Source of the DNA: Posidonia oceanica
Taxonomy: Eukaryota > Streptophyta > Magnoliopsida > Alismatales > Posidoniaceae
DNA: 64,000 bases
Direction of reading: 5' to 3'
Assembly (NCBI GenBank): GCA_037176725.1
Contig: JAZBRS010000026.1
Span: 148,439,501-148,503,500 of the forward strand
Part shown: piece by piece, positions 35,226-45,960 of the stretch
How positions within the stretch are numbered: position 1 is the first letter of the stretch
Layout: every line of letters begins with the position of its first letter
The notes under the pieces: model-generated
The model's input: only the letters and a program-made list of their open reading frames with translations
Database searches by the model: none
What the model was told of the DNA's origin: nothing
Position numbers and translations under genes: made by a program

Positions 35226-35580
35226 TCTCATCATTCCCTCATCCCCTCTTTGCCGGCCGATAAGTCCGATATCTTATCATTCTTATCATTCCCTCATCCC
35301 CTCTTTGCCGGCCGATAAGTCCGATATCTTATCAACCAACCCTTCTCATCATGATCTCATCCCCCTCTTTAGCTTAGCTTCTCATCATGATCTCATCCCC
35401 CTCTTTAGCTTAGCTTCTCATCATGATCTCGTCCCCTCTTATCAACAATCAATCACTCGTGCTAGGCTGATATCCGAAACTAGCAATCTATCAATCACTC
35501 GTGCTAGGCTGATATCCGAAACTATCAATCTATCAATCACTCGTGCTAGGCTGATATCCGAAACTATCTCAGGCTGATAT
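35226..35580 (+). repeat. Tandem repeat arrays 2 and 3
   Basis: A 69-bp unit with CCGGCCGATAAGTCCGATAT and CTTATC occurs twice (GATAAG at about 35250 and 35319; GATAA...TTATC forms a hairpin). A 49-bp unit with CATCATGATCTCATCCCC occurs three times (35340-35430). A unit of about 49 bp with CACTCGTGCTAGGCTGATAT occurs three times (35450-35575) and holds GATA...TATC hairpins. Confidence 0.8.
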
Positions 35581-35616
35581 TCCTAAACTATCTTCTGGTC
35601 GATCCATGGTCGGCCC

Positions 35617-36450
35617 GCAGTTGTGTTATACGGCTGACATCCAGTAACTGTCCCTCGTAATTGCACTTTTCCAGTTGATAGGTCTGTAAACTATCCGCCG
35701 GTTGACAGGACCGTAAACTGTCGCTCCAGTTGGTAGGACTGTAAACTACCGCGTGCAATTACGTTATACGGCTGACATCCAGTAACTGTCCCTTGCAATT
35801 GCGGTTTCCAGTTGATAGGTCTGTAAACTATCCTCCAGTTGATAGGTCTGTAAACTATCCGCCGGTTGACAGGACCGTAAACTGTCGTTAGGCTGATATT
35901 CCTAAACTATCACCAGCAATTGCATTATACGGCTGATATCCAGTAACTATCCCTCATCATTGCACGTTTCCAGTTGATAGGTCTGTAAACTATCCGCCGG
36001 TTGACAGGACCGTAAACTGTCGCTCCAGTTGATAGGTCTGTAAACTATCCACCAGTTGGTAGGACTGTAAACTACCACGCGCAATGATGTTATACGGCTG
36101 ACATCCAGTAACTGTCCCTCGCAATGCCGTTTCCAGTTGATAGGACTGTAAACTATCCTCCAGTTGATAGGTCTGTAAACTATCCGCCGGTTGACAGGAC
36201 CGTAAACTGTCGCTCCAGATGATAGACTGTAAACTATCCGGCATTGCGTTATACGGCTGATATCCAGTAACTATCACTCATGGTTTGTGGTTTCCGGTTG
36301 ACAGGACCGTAAACTGTCGCTCCAGTTGATAGGTCTGTAAACTATCCACCGGTTGACAGGACCGTAAACTGTCGTTAGGCTGATACTCCTAAACTATCAC
36401 CCACAACCATGTTATACGGCTGATATCCAGTAACTATCACTCACAACTGC
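35617..36450 (+). repeat. Branched fold: six unique arm pairs, six 32-nt connectors, 25 hairpins
   Basis: Outer arms are 35617-35624 and 36443-36450 (8 of 8 paired). Five branches lie inside: 35657-35666/35753-35762 (10 of 10), 35795-35802/35916-35923 (8, self-complementary), 35956-35963/36081-36088 (8 of 8), 36121-36128/36240-36247 (8 of 8), 36280-36290/36401-36410 (10 pairs, one bulged T). Between consecutive arms lies a connector GTTATACGGCTGAYATCCAG plus TAACTRTCCCTC, always exactly 32 nt, at 35625, 35763, 35924, 36089, 36248 and 36411. Connector stems are GACA/TGTC three times and GATA/TATC three times. Branches hold 19 small hairpins with stems GATAG/CTATC, GACAG/CTGTC, GGTAG/CTACC or GATA/TATC around a loop with GTAAA or CTAAA. 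No coding potential. Function unknown. Confidence 0.88.
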
Positions 36451-36676
36451 TCCGGTTGACAGGACCGTAAACTGTCACTCCCGGTTGACAGGACCGTAAA
36501 CTATCCGGACGATAAGCCCGTCACCTTATCATTTTTTTTCTCCTTTTCGGCGTGACCTTGTCCCAGGAAGACAAAGTCACGCACCCCCTTTCTGCGATAG
36601 GAGAGTTGGCCTCTCTCCCCTCGCACCCTTTCCTTTTCTGCTGGCTTGTTCCCCAGACGGGGACAAGCTGCACCCT
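36451..36676 (+). repeat. Further hairpins before the polypurine tract
   Basis: GACAG/CTGTC at 36457-36475 is followed by one imperfect unit at 36487-36505 (GACAG facing CTATC, one mismatch) and GATAA/TTATC at 36511-36529. Then come two longer hairpins: 36550-36562 with 36570-36582 (13 positions, one mismatch, 7-nt loop), and 36644-36654 with 36659-36668 (10 pairs, one bulge, 4-nt loop). 36677-37008 is TGCAT-rich DNA with no recognised feature. Confidence 0.75.
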
Positions 36677-37008
36677 GTTTCCCCTCGCTTTGTCGCGTAA
36701 GTTTGGCCTCCCTGCCAGATCCTCGCGCCACATCGCGTCCTTTTATCTTCTCTCTTGCATCATCTCCGCACTTTCTCAGCTAGCATTGCATATTAATTTA
36801 ACATCATCAGCATCACTTGCACGGCATCAGCATCTCTTCTAGTTGCACTAACTTTTGTACTAACTTTTGCATCGCATTAGCATGCATTGCATACTTAGCA
36901 TCATTCAACTGCACCTAGCATCTTGCATTGCGGCAATGGGCTACGACGTTCGGTGCATCCGCCGAATAAGTAACTCACGCCAATAGCAAATCTTTTGGCC
37001 CTCCGGTC

Positions 37009-37092
37009 AAATGGGGTGTCTTGTCAACCCTGAGCAGCGGTCTCGGTCCCCTTGACCTCGCTCAGGGAGGGGCATCTGTTGACACCCCATTT
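37009..37092 (+). promoter_or_regulatory. Polypurine tract inside an extended hairpin at the LTR edge
   Basis: The polypurine tract AGGGAGGGG (37064-37072), which would prime plus-strand DNA synthesis, ends four bases before the 3' LTR. Around it, 37009-37020 pairs perfectly with 37081-37092 (12 bp, the latter inside the LTR), and 37028-37035 pairs perfectly with 37060-37067 (8 bp). The tract and LTR junction therefore lie partly in the inner stem and partly in an internal loop. Confidence 0.8.
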
Positions 37093-40000
37093 CGACAAGG
37101 CTGAATCGGTAGATCTCTCTGGCGGCTAGGAAAAAACCCAAAATCGCACATTTCTCTTCATCCTTCTTCCCAAATCAAAACTCCAGCTCAAACCTCAAAC
37201 CAAACCTAGAACCACACCCATTTTCCAACCCCAAAACCTTACCCTGAAACCATCCCAAAACCTTACCCTGAAACCATCCAAAACCCAAGCCAAAACCAAA
37301 CCCTAACCCTCCTCTCTACCCTTCAAAACCAGCCAACTTGACCTAAGCCTTTACCCCTCTTCCCGAGCTCAAAACTTGACCAAAATCCATAGGAAAATCC
37401 ACCAACACCCACTCAACAAACCTACTCTAGAACCTAGAAATTTCTAAACCTAACCCATTCCCAAAAACCCTAGAAAACCTAGGTGAATTTCCCCTTTTTC
37501 TACACCTTGAAACCCCTCCAAAACCTTCTTAAAATCAAACCAAAACGTTAGACCGAATACCTTAAGCCCTAGACTACCCACTCACCAATTTTCACCCCAT
37601 TCCAAGACCTTTAAGACCTCCATTCACCCAGATTATCCTTTTCTCTCTCCAGGATTATCTTTTTCTCTCTCCTCTCTCTCTCCTAATTATCATCTCCCTT
37701 TTCATCCCCTTCTTGCCCTTTCCCTGGCCTGGCTGTGGGCCCCCTTTGTGCTTCTATCCCTTCTCTATCTTATTCCTATTTTTATTTTATTTTTAGCATT
37801 TTTCCTGAATTTTAAAAAATCATTTCCCTCCAACTCATCTCTTTCCCTTTTATTTCTCCCTTTTTCCATTTTCTTCCTCCTTCTCTTTTCCTTTTCTTTC
37901 TTTTGCAAAAACCCATAAAAACCCCTAAAAATCTGTAAAATTCCAAAACATAAAAGAGACAAACCAGAACTCTAAGAAAAACAATTAAAAAACACTAAGC
38001 AAGCAATTAAAAACTTAAACTTAACTAAATCAAGCTAAAAAGAAAATCAAGCATGCAAACTAAAAAATGCAAAACAAACCAAAAGAAAATACCAAAAAAT
38101 CTAGGAAAAAACTAAAATAAAACCAAAACCTACCAAAAGTAAAAACCCCATCAAAAGAATTAAAAAACAAACCCTAAAAAGAAGAATTAAAAAACAAACA
38201 CTAAAACAAGTAATTAAAGAAGCAAAAGACTTAAACCTAATAAACATAAGAAAAACAACATAAAAACTTAATGAAAAAAGAAAAGAAAAACACATCTGAA
38301 AGACTTAAAAACACCCCATCAAACCAGTAAAATCTAATTAAAAACTCCAAGAAAAATCAACAAACAAAAATCAAAGCATAATTTAGAAGACTTAAGAAAG
38401 AAAAACCCTAAAAAGACTAAGACTTAAAAATCCAAAACCAACCCTGATTAATACGAAAATAAATCCTAAAAAATCCTAATCAATATTCTAAGTGTCCAAC
38501 AAGGGAAGCACAATTTTTAAAACAATTTAAAAAGATTTAACAAACACTTAATCAAATGGAAAACAAATTAAGGACAAAACAAAACCATAAAACCCTAATC
38601 AAGCCCAAAACACACTAATTAACCTAAAAACAGTCACTAAAAATCTAATTAAAATCCTAACTCACAACACAACTTTTCTAGTATTTTTACTTATTTTTAA
38701 TTTATTTTTTCTTCTAAATTTTATTTCCTTTCTCTTCCTTTCTTCTTCTTCCCTCCTTTCTTTCTCACTTCTCATTCCTCTCTTCCTCCCCTTCATTTTC
38801 TTTTCTTTTTTTTACTGTGCTCAAGGCCCAGCCCATAGCCGGCCAACTCTTTCTTCTTCCCTCCTTCTCTTCTTCTTCTTCCATTCTTCTCCTCCTCTCA
38901 CAGCCAAAAACGACAGCAGCCTCCCTCATTGGTTTTCTTTTTTTTCAAACCTCCCTGACACCACCTTGACCTCCCACCATCACCCACGACCCACGACCAC
39001 CATCACCACCCTACCCTGTGGCCTGAAACCAAGGACAGCAACCCATCCTTTCTCTTTTTGACTGTTGGAAACCAGCAAGTTTGGAGGGATCAAAACTTGG
39101 GATTTTGGAATCAGAAAGGGATTCGGCCGACACACCTGCGAAGAGGAAGTCACCAGCTCTCTCACCCTTCTTCCAGAACCCAAAAAGACCCCCAATCCTT
39201 GCCGGAATCCTTCCCCGAAGTAGCCAGCACCCAAGCAAGCTCAGAGCGACCTTCTTCTTTGCAAACCCACCACCACGAGCATCCAAAAATTCCCAAACTC
39301 CACCATCGTACTCACCAAGTTCCCACCTTCACAATCCACCCAATATCTCACTCTGAAACCTCCCACAGTCACCGCATTCCACTACAAACACTTGGGTCCT
39401 CTTTTTTGCCAAAATCTTCAAACACCCATATCTTCCTCTACACTCAGTGAAATCCACTTCTGTTTCCTCCCACGCACTCCCCGAACAACCACCTAGCCGC
39501 CCGTGCCTTCGCCTCGCCTTGGAGCGCCGCACATCGCCGTATCCACCTCGGCCATCACAGTTGAGCTCCGGTCGAACCAGATCTTGCTCCAGGCCATAGA
39601 AGACCCTTCTGGAACCTCCGTCATCCTCCTCGGGCCTCCGGCAACGTCCCCCGAGCTCCCCAACGCAGCAGCCGCCGCCCTCCGCCGTCCCCACTCCTCT
39701 CCGGCCGGCCGAAAGCCACCCAGGTGGGTGGGCTCTTCCGGCGCGCGTAACGGTCGAAGAAAGTCTCCCCCGGATTCCCCTCGTCTCCCTCTTGCTCCTC
39801 GGCTTTTCCCCGAGGCGTTTCGTCGCCTGTGCCGCCCGCAAGCTCTCGCCGGAGTTCCCATCTTCTCCGGCACCGGTCGTCGGCGCTGCAAGGACAGCAG
39901 CTTCTCTACGCACGCCCGCCGCCACCGACGCACCGCCGCATCCCTCCTCGCCTCCGTCGCACCCCGCCGGTTCCCCCCCGCTCTCCGCCGCCCCGCGTCG

Positions 40001-42884
40001 CCCCTCCTCCGCGGGTCCAGAGCGTCGTCGGCGGACCTCCGGCCGTCTCCCCGCTGTAAGTCCTCTGTTCTTCTTTTCTTTTTTATTTTCAGCAACTTTA
40101 GCTTAATTTACCTGCATTGCATTCATGCCTTATTAAGTTTTCAATATTGCTATTAGGTCCTGATGAGTTAAGTTTTATGTTATATTGAAGTTAAAATCTT
40201 ATTAAATTGCTTTAAATGTTTCTGGTTTTTAGTATTTGCATGATAATCCATTTACTGTACTGACCAGTTGTAGAAAATTATGTTTTAGCCCTTCTACTCT
40301 TAATTTTTGCATCTGAATCCTGCAGTAGATTATTTAATTTAAATGCTGTAAGTTTGCCTTATTGTATTGCGTTCTGGGTCCTTCTTAGTTTCTGTTTTTG
40401 CATCTTAGTCCAATGCACTGTAGAACTTAGGGTTTATTTTCGTATTTTGCATGCTGCATTGCACATTTGCCCTTCTGATTTTTAATTTTTGCATCTAGGT
40501 CCATTTAAATGCACAGTAGCCATCTTGCATGCATTTTTGCATATTGCATTGCATTTTCAACCCTGTTTTTTTAAAAAATTGCACATCAGTCCATAAACCT
40601 TGATTTCAGAGCACATTTTGCATCTAAAATTGCATACTTGACCCTTGCATGATTTAAAAATGACATATAGGTCCTTGCATCCTTTTAAAGTCATGTAAAA
40701 AGACTGTTTTGCCCCTAAAAATGCATCTTAGCTCCCATGCTTGCAAAATTGCACGTAGACCCTCCACCTGCATTCCCAGACTCCCCAGGACCCTGTTTTC
40801 TGGAAAAATTGCATTTTAGCCCCTGATGTTTTTAAAAATTGCATTCTGCTTGCCATTTGCTTTCAAAACTTCCTCTGATGCATACCTACTTTTAAAAAGC
40901 TATGTTCTGAAGCCTATTCTTTGCAAAACCACCCTCTGTCACCTCCTGTTCTCAGAACCCCTGCCTGTAAGCCCCATCCTTTTCAAAAATTTGCATTTAA
41001 ACCCCCTCTCTTTTCAAAAATAGCTTTTGAATCTCTACTTTTCTAAAAATTCCCTTCTAGTCTTTTCTTGCTTCTTGCATGCATTGGCATCCATCTAGTC
41101 TTGCATCTGGCATTCCTTTGCACACACCAGAGCCCCCTTAGCTCCCATTCACCTGGGAGGACCCTTTTGCACACCCCTAGGACCTCCTGAACACTTAGAT
41201 CTGTTCTTCTCTCCTGTTCTGGCCCTTCCGCCCTGAAGCTGCGATATCTTCCAATCCGACCGTCGGATCTTCTCAAGCAAGCTGCCCAGGCGACCGCAGC
41301 GAGGCGCTCTTCAGCATGGACCAAGCGGATTTCAGATCAGACTCCAGGATTTCCAGGTATGCCCTCCTGAACCCTTGCATTGCATTCATTCGCATGCCAT
41401 TTGCATAGTTTGCCTCGTTTTCGCTTTCGGTCTCTTTGAGCATGTAGAATAGGACCTCCCCTTCTTGTCTATCAATTCCAATCCTCGTTTCGCGTACTCT
41501 TGAGTGTTTTGTGTCGTGTTTTCCTTGGATTCACCACTTAATGCGACTTTTTTCCCCATTTTCCACGATCCGATCGCATCGCGAGCTTTGGGCAGCGTGC
41601 GAGACACACCGTGGAGCGGTTTAGTGGGAAACGGTCACAAAGAGGCGATAATCCCTCCGTTTGCTCACTCTCTCCCTTTGTAGGTCTTTACACCTACTCC
41701 GTGTGGCCCCGAACAGCGTCTGTTCTCACACACGCGCTGTCTTACTTCTCTTTGGCTTCTTTTGATCTTTTTCTTTGCATTAGCATTCGCATAGCTTTTC
41801 CGAGGTTTTGTTTCGCTGTTTTGGCACCGTTTTGCGTGCCTGCTTTGCTTTTGCGCCGTTTTGCGCGCTCGTCTTGTTTTGGCACCATTTCGCGTGCTCG
41901 TAATCGTCTTTTTGCACCGTTTTGTGTGCCATTCTGTTTTGTTGTCTCGTTTTGCGTGCCGCCTTGTTTTTTTTGCTTGTTTCGCGTGCTCGTAATCGTC
42001 TTTTTGCACCGTTTTGTGTGCCATTCTGTTTTGTTGTCTCGTTTTGCGTGCCGCCTTGTTTTTTTTGCTTGTTTTGCGTGCCGATTTCGTTCTTTTGCAC
42101 CGTTTTGCGTGCCATTCTGTTTTGTTGTCTCGTTTTGCGTGCTGCCTTGCTTTTCGCTTGTTTTGCGCACTAGCTTCGTCCTTTTGCACCGTTTTGTGTA
42201 CGTTCTTGTTTCTCGCCTCGTTTTGCGTGTTTTACGCCGTTTTCTCTTGCATGTCGATCGCATTGCATGACTTTGTCGTTGTTTTGCTTTCTCGTCTGCA
42301 TTTGCATATAGGGCTGTGATGCTTACTGCTTGGAGTTCTCATGAGCTAGGTTTCGCCTGGTTCGGAACACGGACAGCGTAGCTGAGCATTTAGAGAGCAC
42401 GTTTACTTCCCTGCCTTACATTTTCCCACTTAGAGCACTCCTTGAGCATTCATTTAGGCATTCATAGGCACATAGGCATTCAATCCTGCATTTCCCTGTG
42501 CATGCGAGCGTAAGCCTAGAAAGACCGATTCTCGGGCGTGTCGGGGGTGCCTAACACCTTCCCCGCGCGTAACAGGAGTCCTTGCCCTGTCTTCTGGCCC
42601 GCAATGACCATATTGCCCCTATCCTAGGCTAGAGTCATCTCATTTGCATTCATTTGCATTTGTTTTCCTTTGCATTGCTTTGCTTTGCATTTCTTTCTTG
42701 GTTTTGCGTGTTAATTCACGCATTTCCCTCGATTTTCCTTGTCTCCCGTTAATAGACATGGTGGCGACTCTGATTTGTCTTATCTTTCCCTTTTCTCCTT
42801 GATTTAAAGTGTTTTCGAGTTGAGCCTCTTCCTCGGATCCAATCGCCGCTAATAGTGAGCCTGATTCCGATCGGGATTACTACA
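37077..42884 (+). repeat. 3' LTR of the Ogre-like element
   Basis: 5808 bp, nearly identical to 15566-21284. By eye I see roughly 35-45 substitutions, most of them C/T or G/A, a 2-bp loss in a CT repeat near 37680, and one extra 92-bp minisatellite unit. The count is not from an alignment. Divergence below 1 percent means a recent insertion. Confidence 0.95.
41888..42071 (+). repeat. 92-bp unit duplicated only in the 3' LTR
   Basis: The unit TTTCGCGTGCTCGTAATCGT and onward, to GCTTG, occurs at 41888-41979 and again at 41980-42071. The 5' LTR has only one copy (from about 20379). It lies within a longer GT-rich minisatellite built on CGTTTTGCGTGCC strings (41820-42240; 20290-20640 in the other LTR). 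Confidence 0.85.
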
Positions 42885-45800
42885 AATAGTCAATATGGTC
42901 TTCTTTATAACATGATCCTTTCACCATAACTCCTGAATTTTGAGTAGTCAATTCCCCATTGTATTCTTGTGTGTGAAATCGATAGCTATTTGCAAAGCAA
43001 GCTTCATACGACTTTACTTGGAAAATAGGACCATAAGCTAAGTCCTTTAAGAACTTTTGCTTAGGATTAGGATCAAGTTGGTTTACATGATTTCTAAACC
43101 ACTCGGGAAATGTCATCTTGAATAAGTCCAAGATATCATCATCTTTTAGAGTAGGACCATCGACCATTAATTGTTCTCTGAATTGCCTGCAATTGAAAAC
43201 TTATAATATAGTTAGATAATACATTATTTAAATTTATTAAATAGACGTATCGAGAAAGATAGCGATAAATACTCGACAAAGGGTGAGGCTTCATCGCAAT
43301 TGTCAAGAAAATATAACTCTGTAGCATCTTTCTCACTCCAGGTCAGTAGGCGTTCTTTTGCCTTTCCAAATGGACGAGCACTAGAACAAAAGACAGAAAG
43401 TATATCATTTTGTTCCTCAACTCCCACATCATCATTCTTCTATACTCGATTACACATTATTTCAACCTCGGTGCGAAATATCTAGAATAAAATGTGGCAA
43501 CCTCTTCGTAGATATATTGAGCACTTATTGAACCTTCTACTCTATTCTTTTTTTTGCAAAACAAAAAAAAAAAAAAATACGCGTCGAACTTTTCAAACTT
43601 ATTTCGAAGCCAAAATGTGGCACTTATTTCAAACTTTTCTTTTTAAGAAAAACATGTACTAAATAAGAATGTGGATAAATTAGATAAAAGTGCTGGCAAT
43701 GACAAATGAAAGAACAAATTTTCTTTAAAATAACATATACCTCTCGAAAGGATACATCCATCGTTATTGCACTGGTCCACCCAGTTTGGCTTCATAAGGC
43801 AAGTGAACCATGAGATGTTCCATCGAATCAAAAAAGGCAAGCGGAAATATCTTTTCAAGATTGCACAATATGAGAATAATATTTCCCTCTAAAGTCTTCA
43901 TGTCTTTCATAGACAATTTGAAGGAGCAAATGGCCTTGAAGAATTTGCTTAGATCTATAAATACGTCTACAATGGGCTTAGGCAACAAACCTCTAAATGC
44001 AAGGGGAAGCAGTCTCTCCATGAACACATAACAATCGTGGCTTTTCATTCCCTTGAAAGTATATTTCTTGAGATCCACAAGTTTTGATATATTTGATGCA
44101 TACCCATCTTGAAATTTCAAGTTGCTGACCCACTCACACACTGCCTCTATCTGATTCTTATTGAGTATGTACTTTCCCTTAACAATTTCAGTCTTTCCAT
44201 TGGCATGCTTTATCAAGTGCAAGTCCTTATGACTACAAAGCAACTTCAAATCTCTACGTGCATTCTCTGTGTCCTTTGTCTTGCCCTTGACATCCAATAC
44301 CATGTAGAACACATTGTCAAATACATTCTTCTTGATATGCATGACGTCTAAGTTGTGACGAATTAGGAGTTTCGACCAATACGGTAACTCCTAGAATATG
44401 CTGATCTTTGTCTAATTGTGAGTATTCCCGAATCCCTCTAAAGTTTGTAAACCAACACCAAGTCCAAATATGAGCTGCTCAAACTTTGACAGTCGACTAA
44501 ACAATTACTTTCCCGACAACTTGGGAGGTGAGTTGGACAATTCGATTGTCTTCTTCTTAAAAGCTTGCCTCTGTTTGCGATATGAGTGGTCCATGGGCAA
44601 GAATTGATGATGGCAGTGGAAGAAACATGGTTTGTGACTATATTGAAGCTGAAATGACTTTGTGTGTTCCATACAATAAGGATAGCTAATCTTTCCATGC
44701 GTGCTTTAACCAGACAACATCCCATATGCAGGGAAATCGCTAATAGTCCAAAGCAAGGCAACCTTCATGATAAAAGTTTGCTGCTTGCATGCATCATATG
44801 TCTCAACCCTAGTGTCCCAAAGCATCTTCAACTCGTCTATAAGAGGCCTCAAGTATACGTCAATGTGTTTTCCAAGATGACTTGGACTAGGAATGAGCAA
44901 AGACAAAAAATGTACGGCCTCTTATTACATATCAAAGGAGGTAGATTGTATGATGTGATCATGATAGGCCAACACGAGTAATCTTTCCCTCTACCATGTG
45001 GATTGAATCCATCACTAGAAAGACCAACAACAACGTTGCGGTTTTCTACAACAAAGGAAGGGAAGGAGTCCTTCAGGTCTTGCCAACACTTAGTGTCAGA
45101 AGGATACTCCATATTAGTGTCCTGTGTATGATCTGCATGCCATGTCATATCTTTTGCTGTCTCTCTGCATTAGTACAACCTCTTCAGTCTCGGTGCTAAA
45201 GGGAAATATAACGAAGCACCTTCTGACTTATACGTGTCTTTGAGTCACTTTTGTAACGAGGCTCGTGACATTCTAGACACACTAATTTATCTTCGTGTTC
45301 CTTATAGTACAGGATATGTTGTTTTAGCAAGCATCAATCTTCACCTCTGCTAACCCCATCTTTCTCATCATCTTCTTCGTCTCGTAGTAGTTCTTCGGCA
45401 ATTCATGGTTCTCTAGCAGCATTTTCTTGATTTTACCTATCATGGCATCAAAACAGCTATCTATCATGTTGTAGTCGATCTTCAAAGCCAATAACTCAGA
45501 CACGGCTGATAACTTTGTGTAATTCTTGCAACCTGGCCAACAATGGCTCCTCCACCTTTCTTAACAAGTCAAAAAACTCTTAGGATTCCCCATGTGGCTC
45601 TTCATTAGTAGACGGGTTGAACTCAGGACCTGCCACATCCATCACCATGTCCACAATAGGATCTGTACTAACAGGAGTAACATTCTCATGATAAGGAAAT
45701 GTCTCTCCATGTTTAAATCAACACTTGTAGCCTTCCACAAATTCATTCTTATACAAATGTATTTCCACATCCATTCTCAATTGTTTTTTCTGCAGTGCAC

Positions 45801-45960
45801 ATTTTTTACAAGGACATATAATCCTACCATCACTTTTCACAATGCCCTGACCGTGACTATATGCAAAATCCACAAACTTCTGAACACCATGCTGAAGACT
45901 ATTACACACTTTTCCATCCACAACTCGTGTATACATCCAATCACAATGAGAAGACATTTC
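42885..45960 (-). pseudogene. CACTA transposase (TNP2 type), interrupted
   Basis: Read downward on the minus strand. The transposase-associated domain is at 45957-45718 (WMYTRVVDGKV, CPCKKCALQKK). TNP2 core: SSDGFNPHGRGKDYSCWPIM and YNLPPLICNKR (45040-44920), IDVYLRPLIDELKMLWDTRV and ALLWTISDFPAYGMLSG (44880-44706), ELPYWSKLLIRHNLDVMHI (about 44388-44330). DUF4218-like region 44342-43764. RPFGKAKERL near 43370, an intron at roughly 43275-43190, then a DUF4216-like block (NSYRFHTQEYNGELTTQNSG) to 42885, where the giant retrotransposon enters; the frame resumes at 15565. Frame changes and a TAG before ELPYW show that it was decaying. Intact relatives cut and paste CACTA elements. Confidence 0.88.

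Larger units (their letters stand above)
15566..42884 (+). mobile_element. Giant Ogre-like (Tat lineage) Ty3/gypsy retrotransposon
   Basis: 27,319 bp, flanked by a perfect 5-bp duplication AATAG (15561-15565 and 42885-42889). LTRs are 15566-21284 and 37077-42884. The internal part has a primer site at 21285, gag, protease, RT, degenerate RNase H, a second archaeal-type RNase H, integrase, an extra ORF, a hairpin-rich 3' region and a polypurine tract. Dual RNase H, an extra ORF, LTRs above 5 kb and very large size are hallmarks of Ogre/Tat elements. It interrupts the TNP2 transposase of the CACTA element. LTR similarity indicates recent insertion, but gag, protease and pol carry inactivating changes. 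Confidence 0.95.

Noticed and set aside
34120..37076. CRISPR-like direct-repeat array
   Set aside because: Plant nuclear context, with irregular unit lengths and hairpin families in place of uniform repeats with unique spacers.
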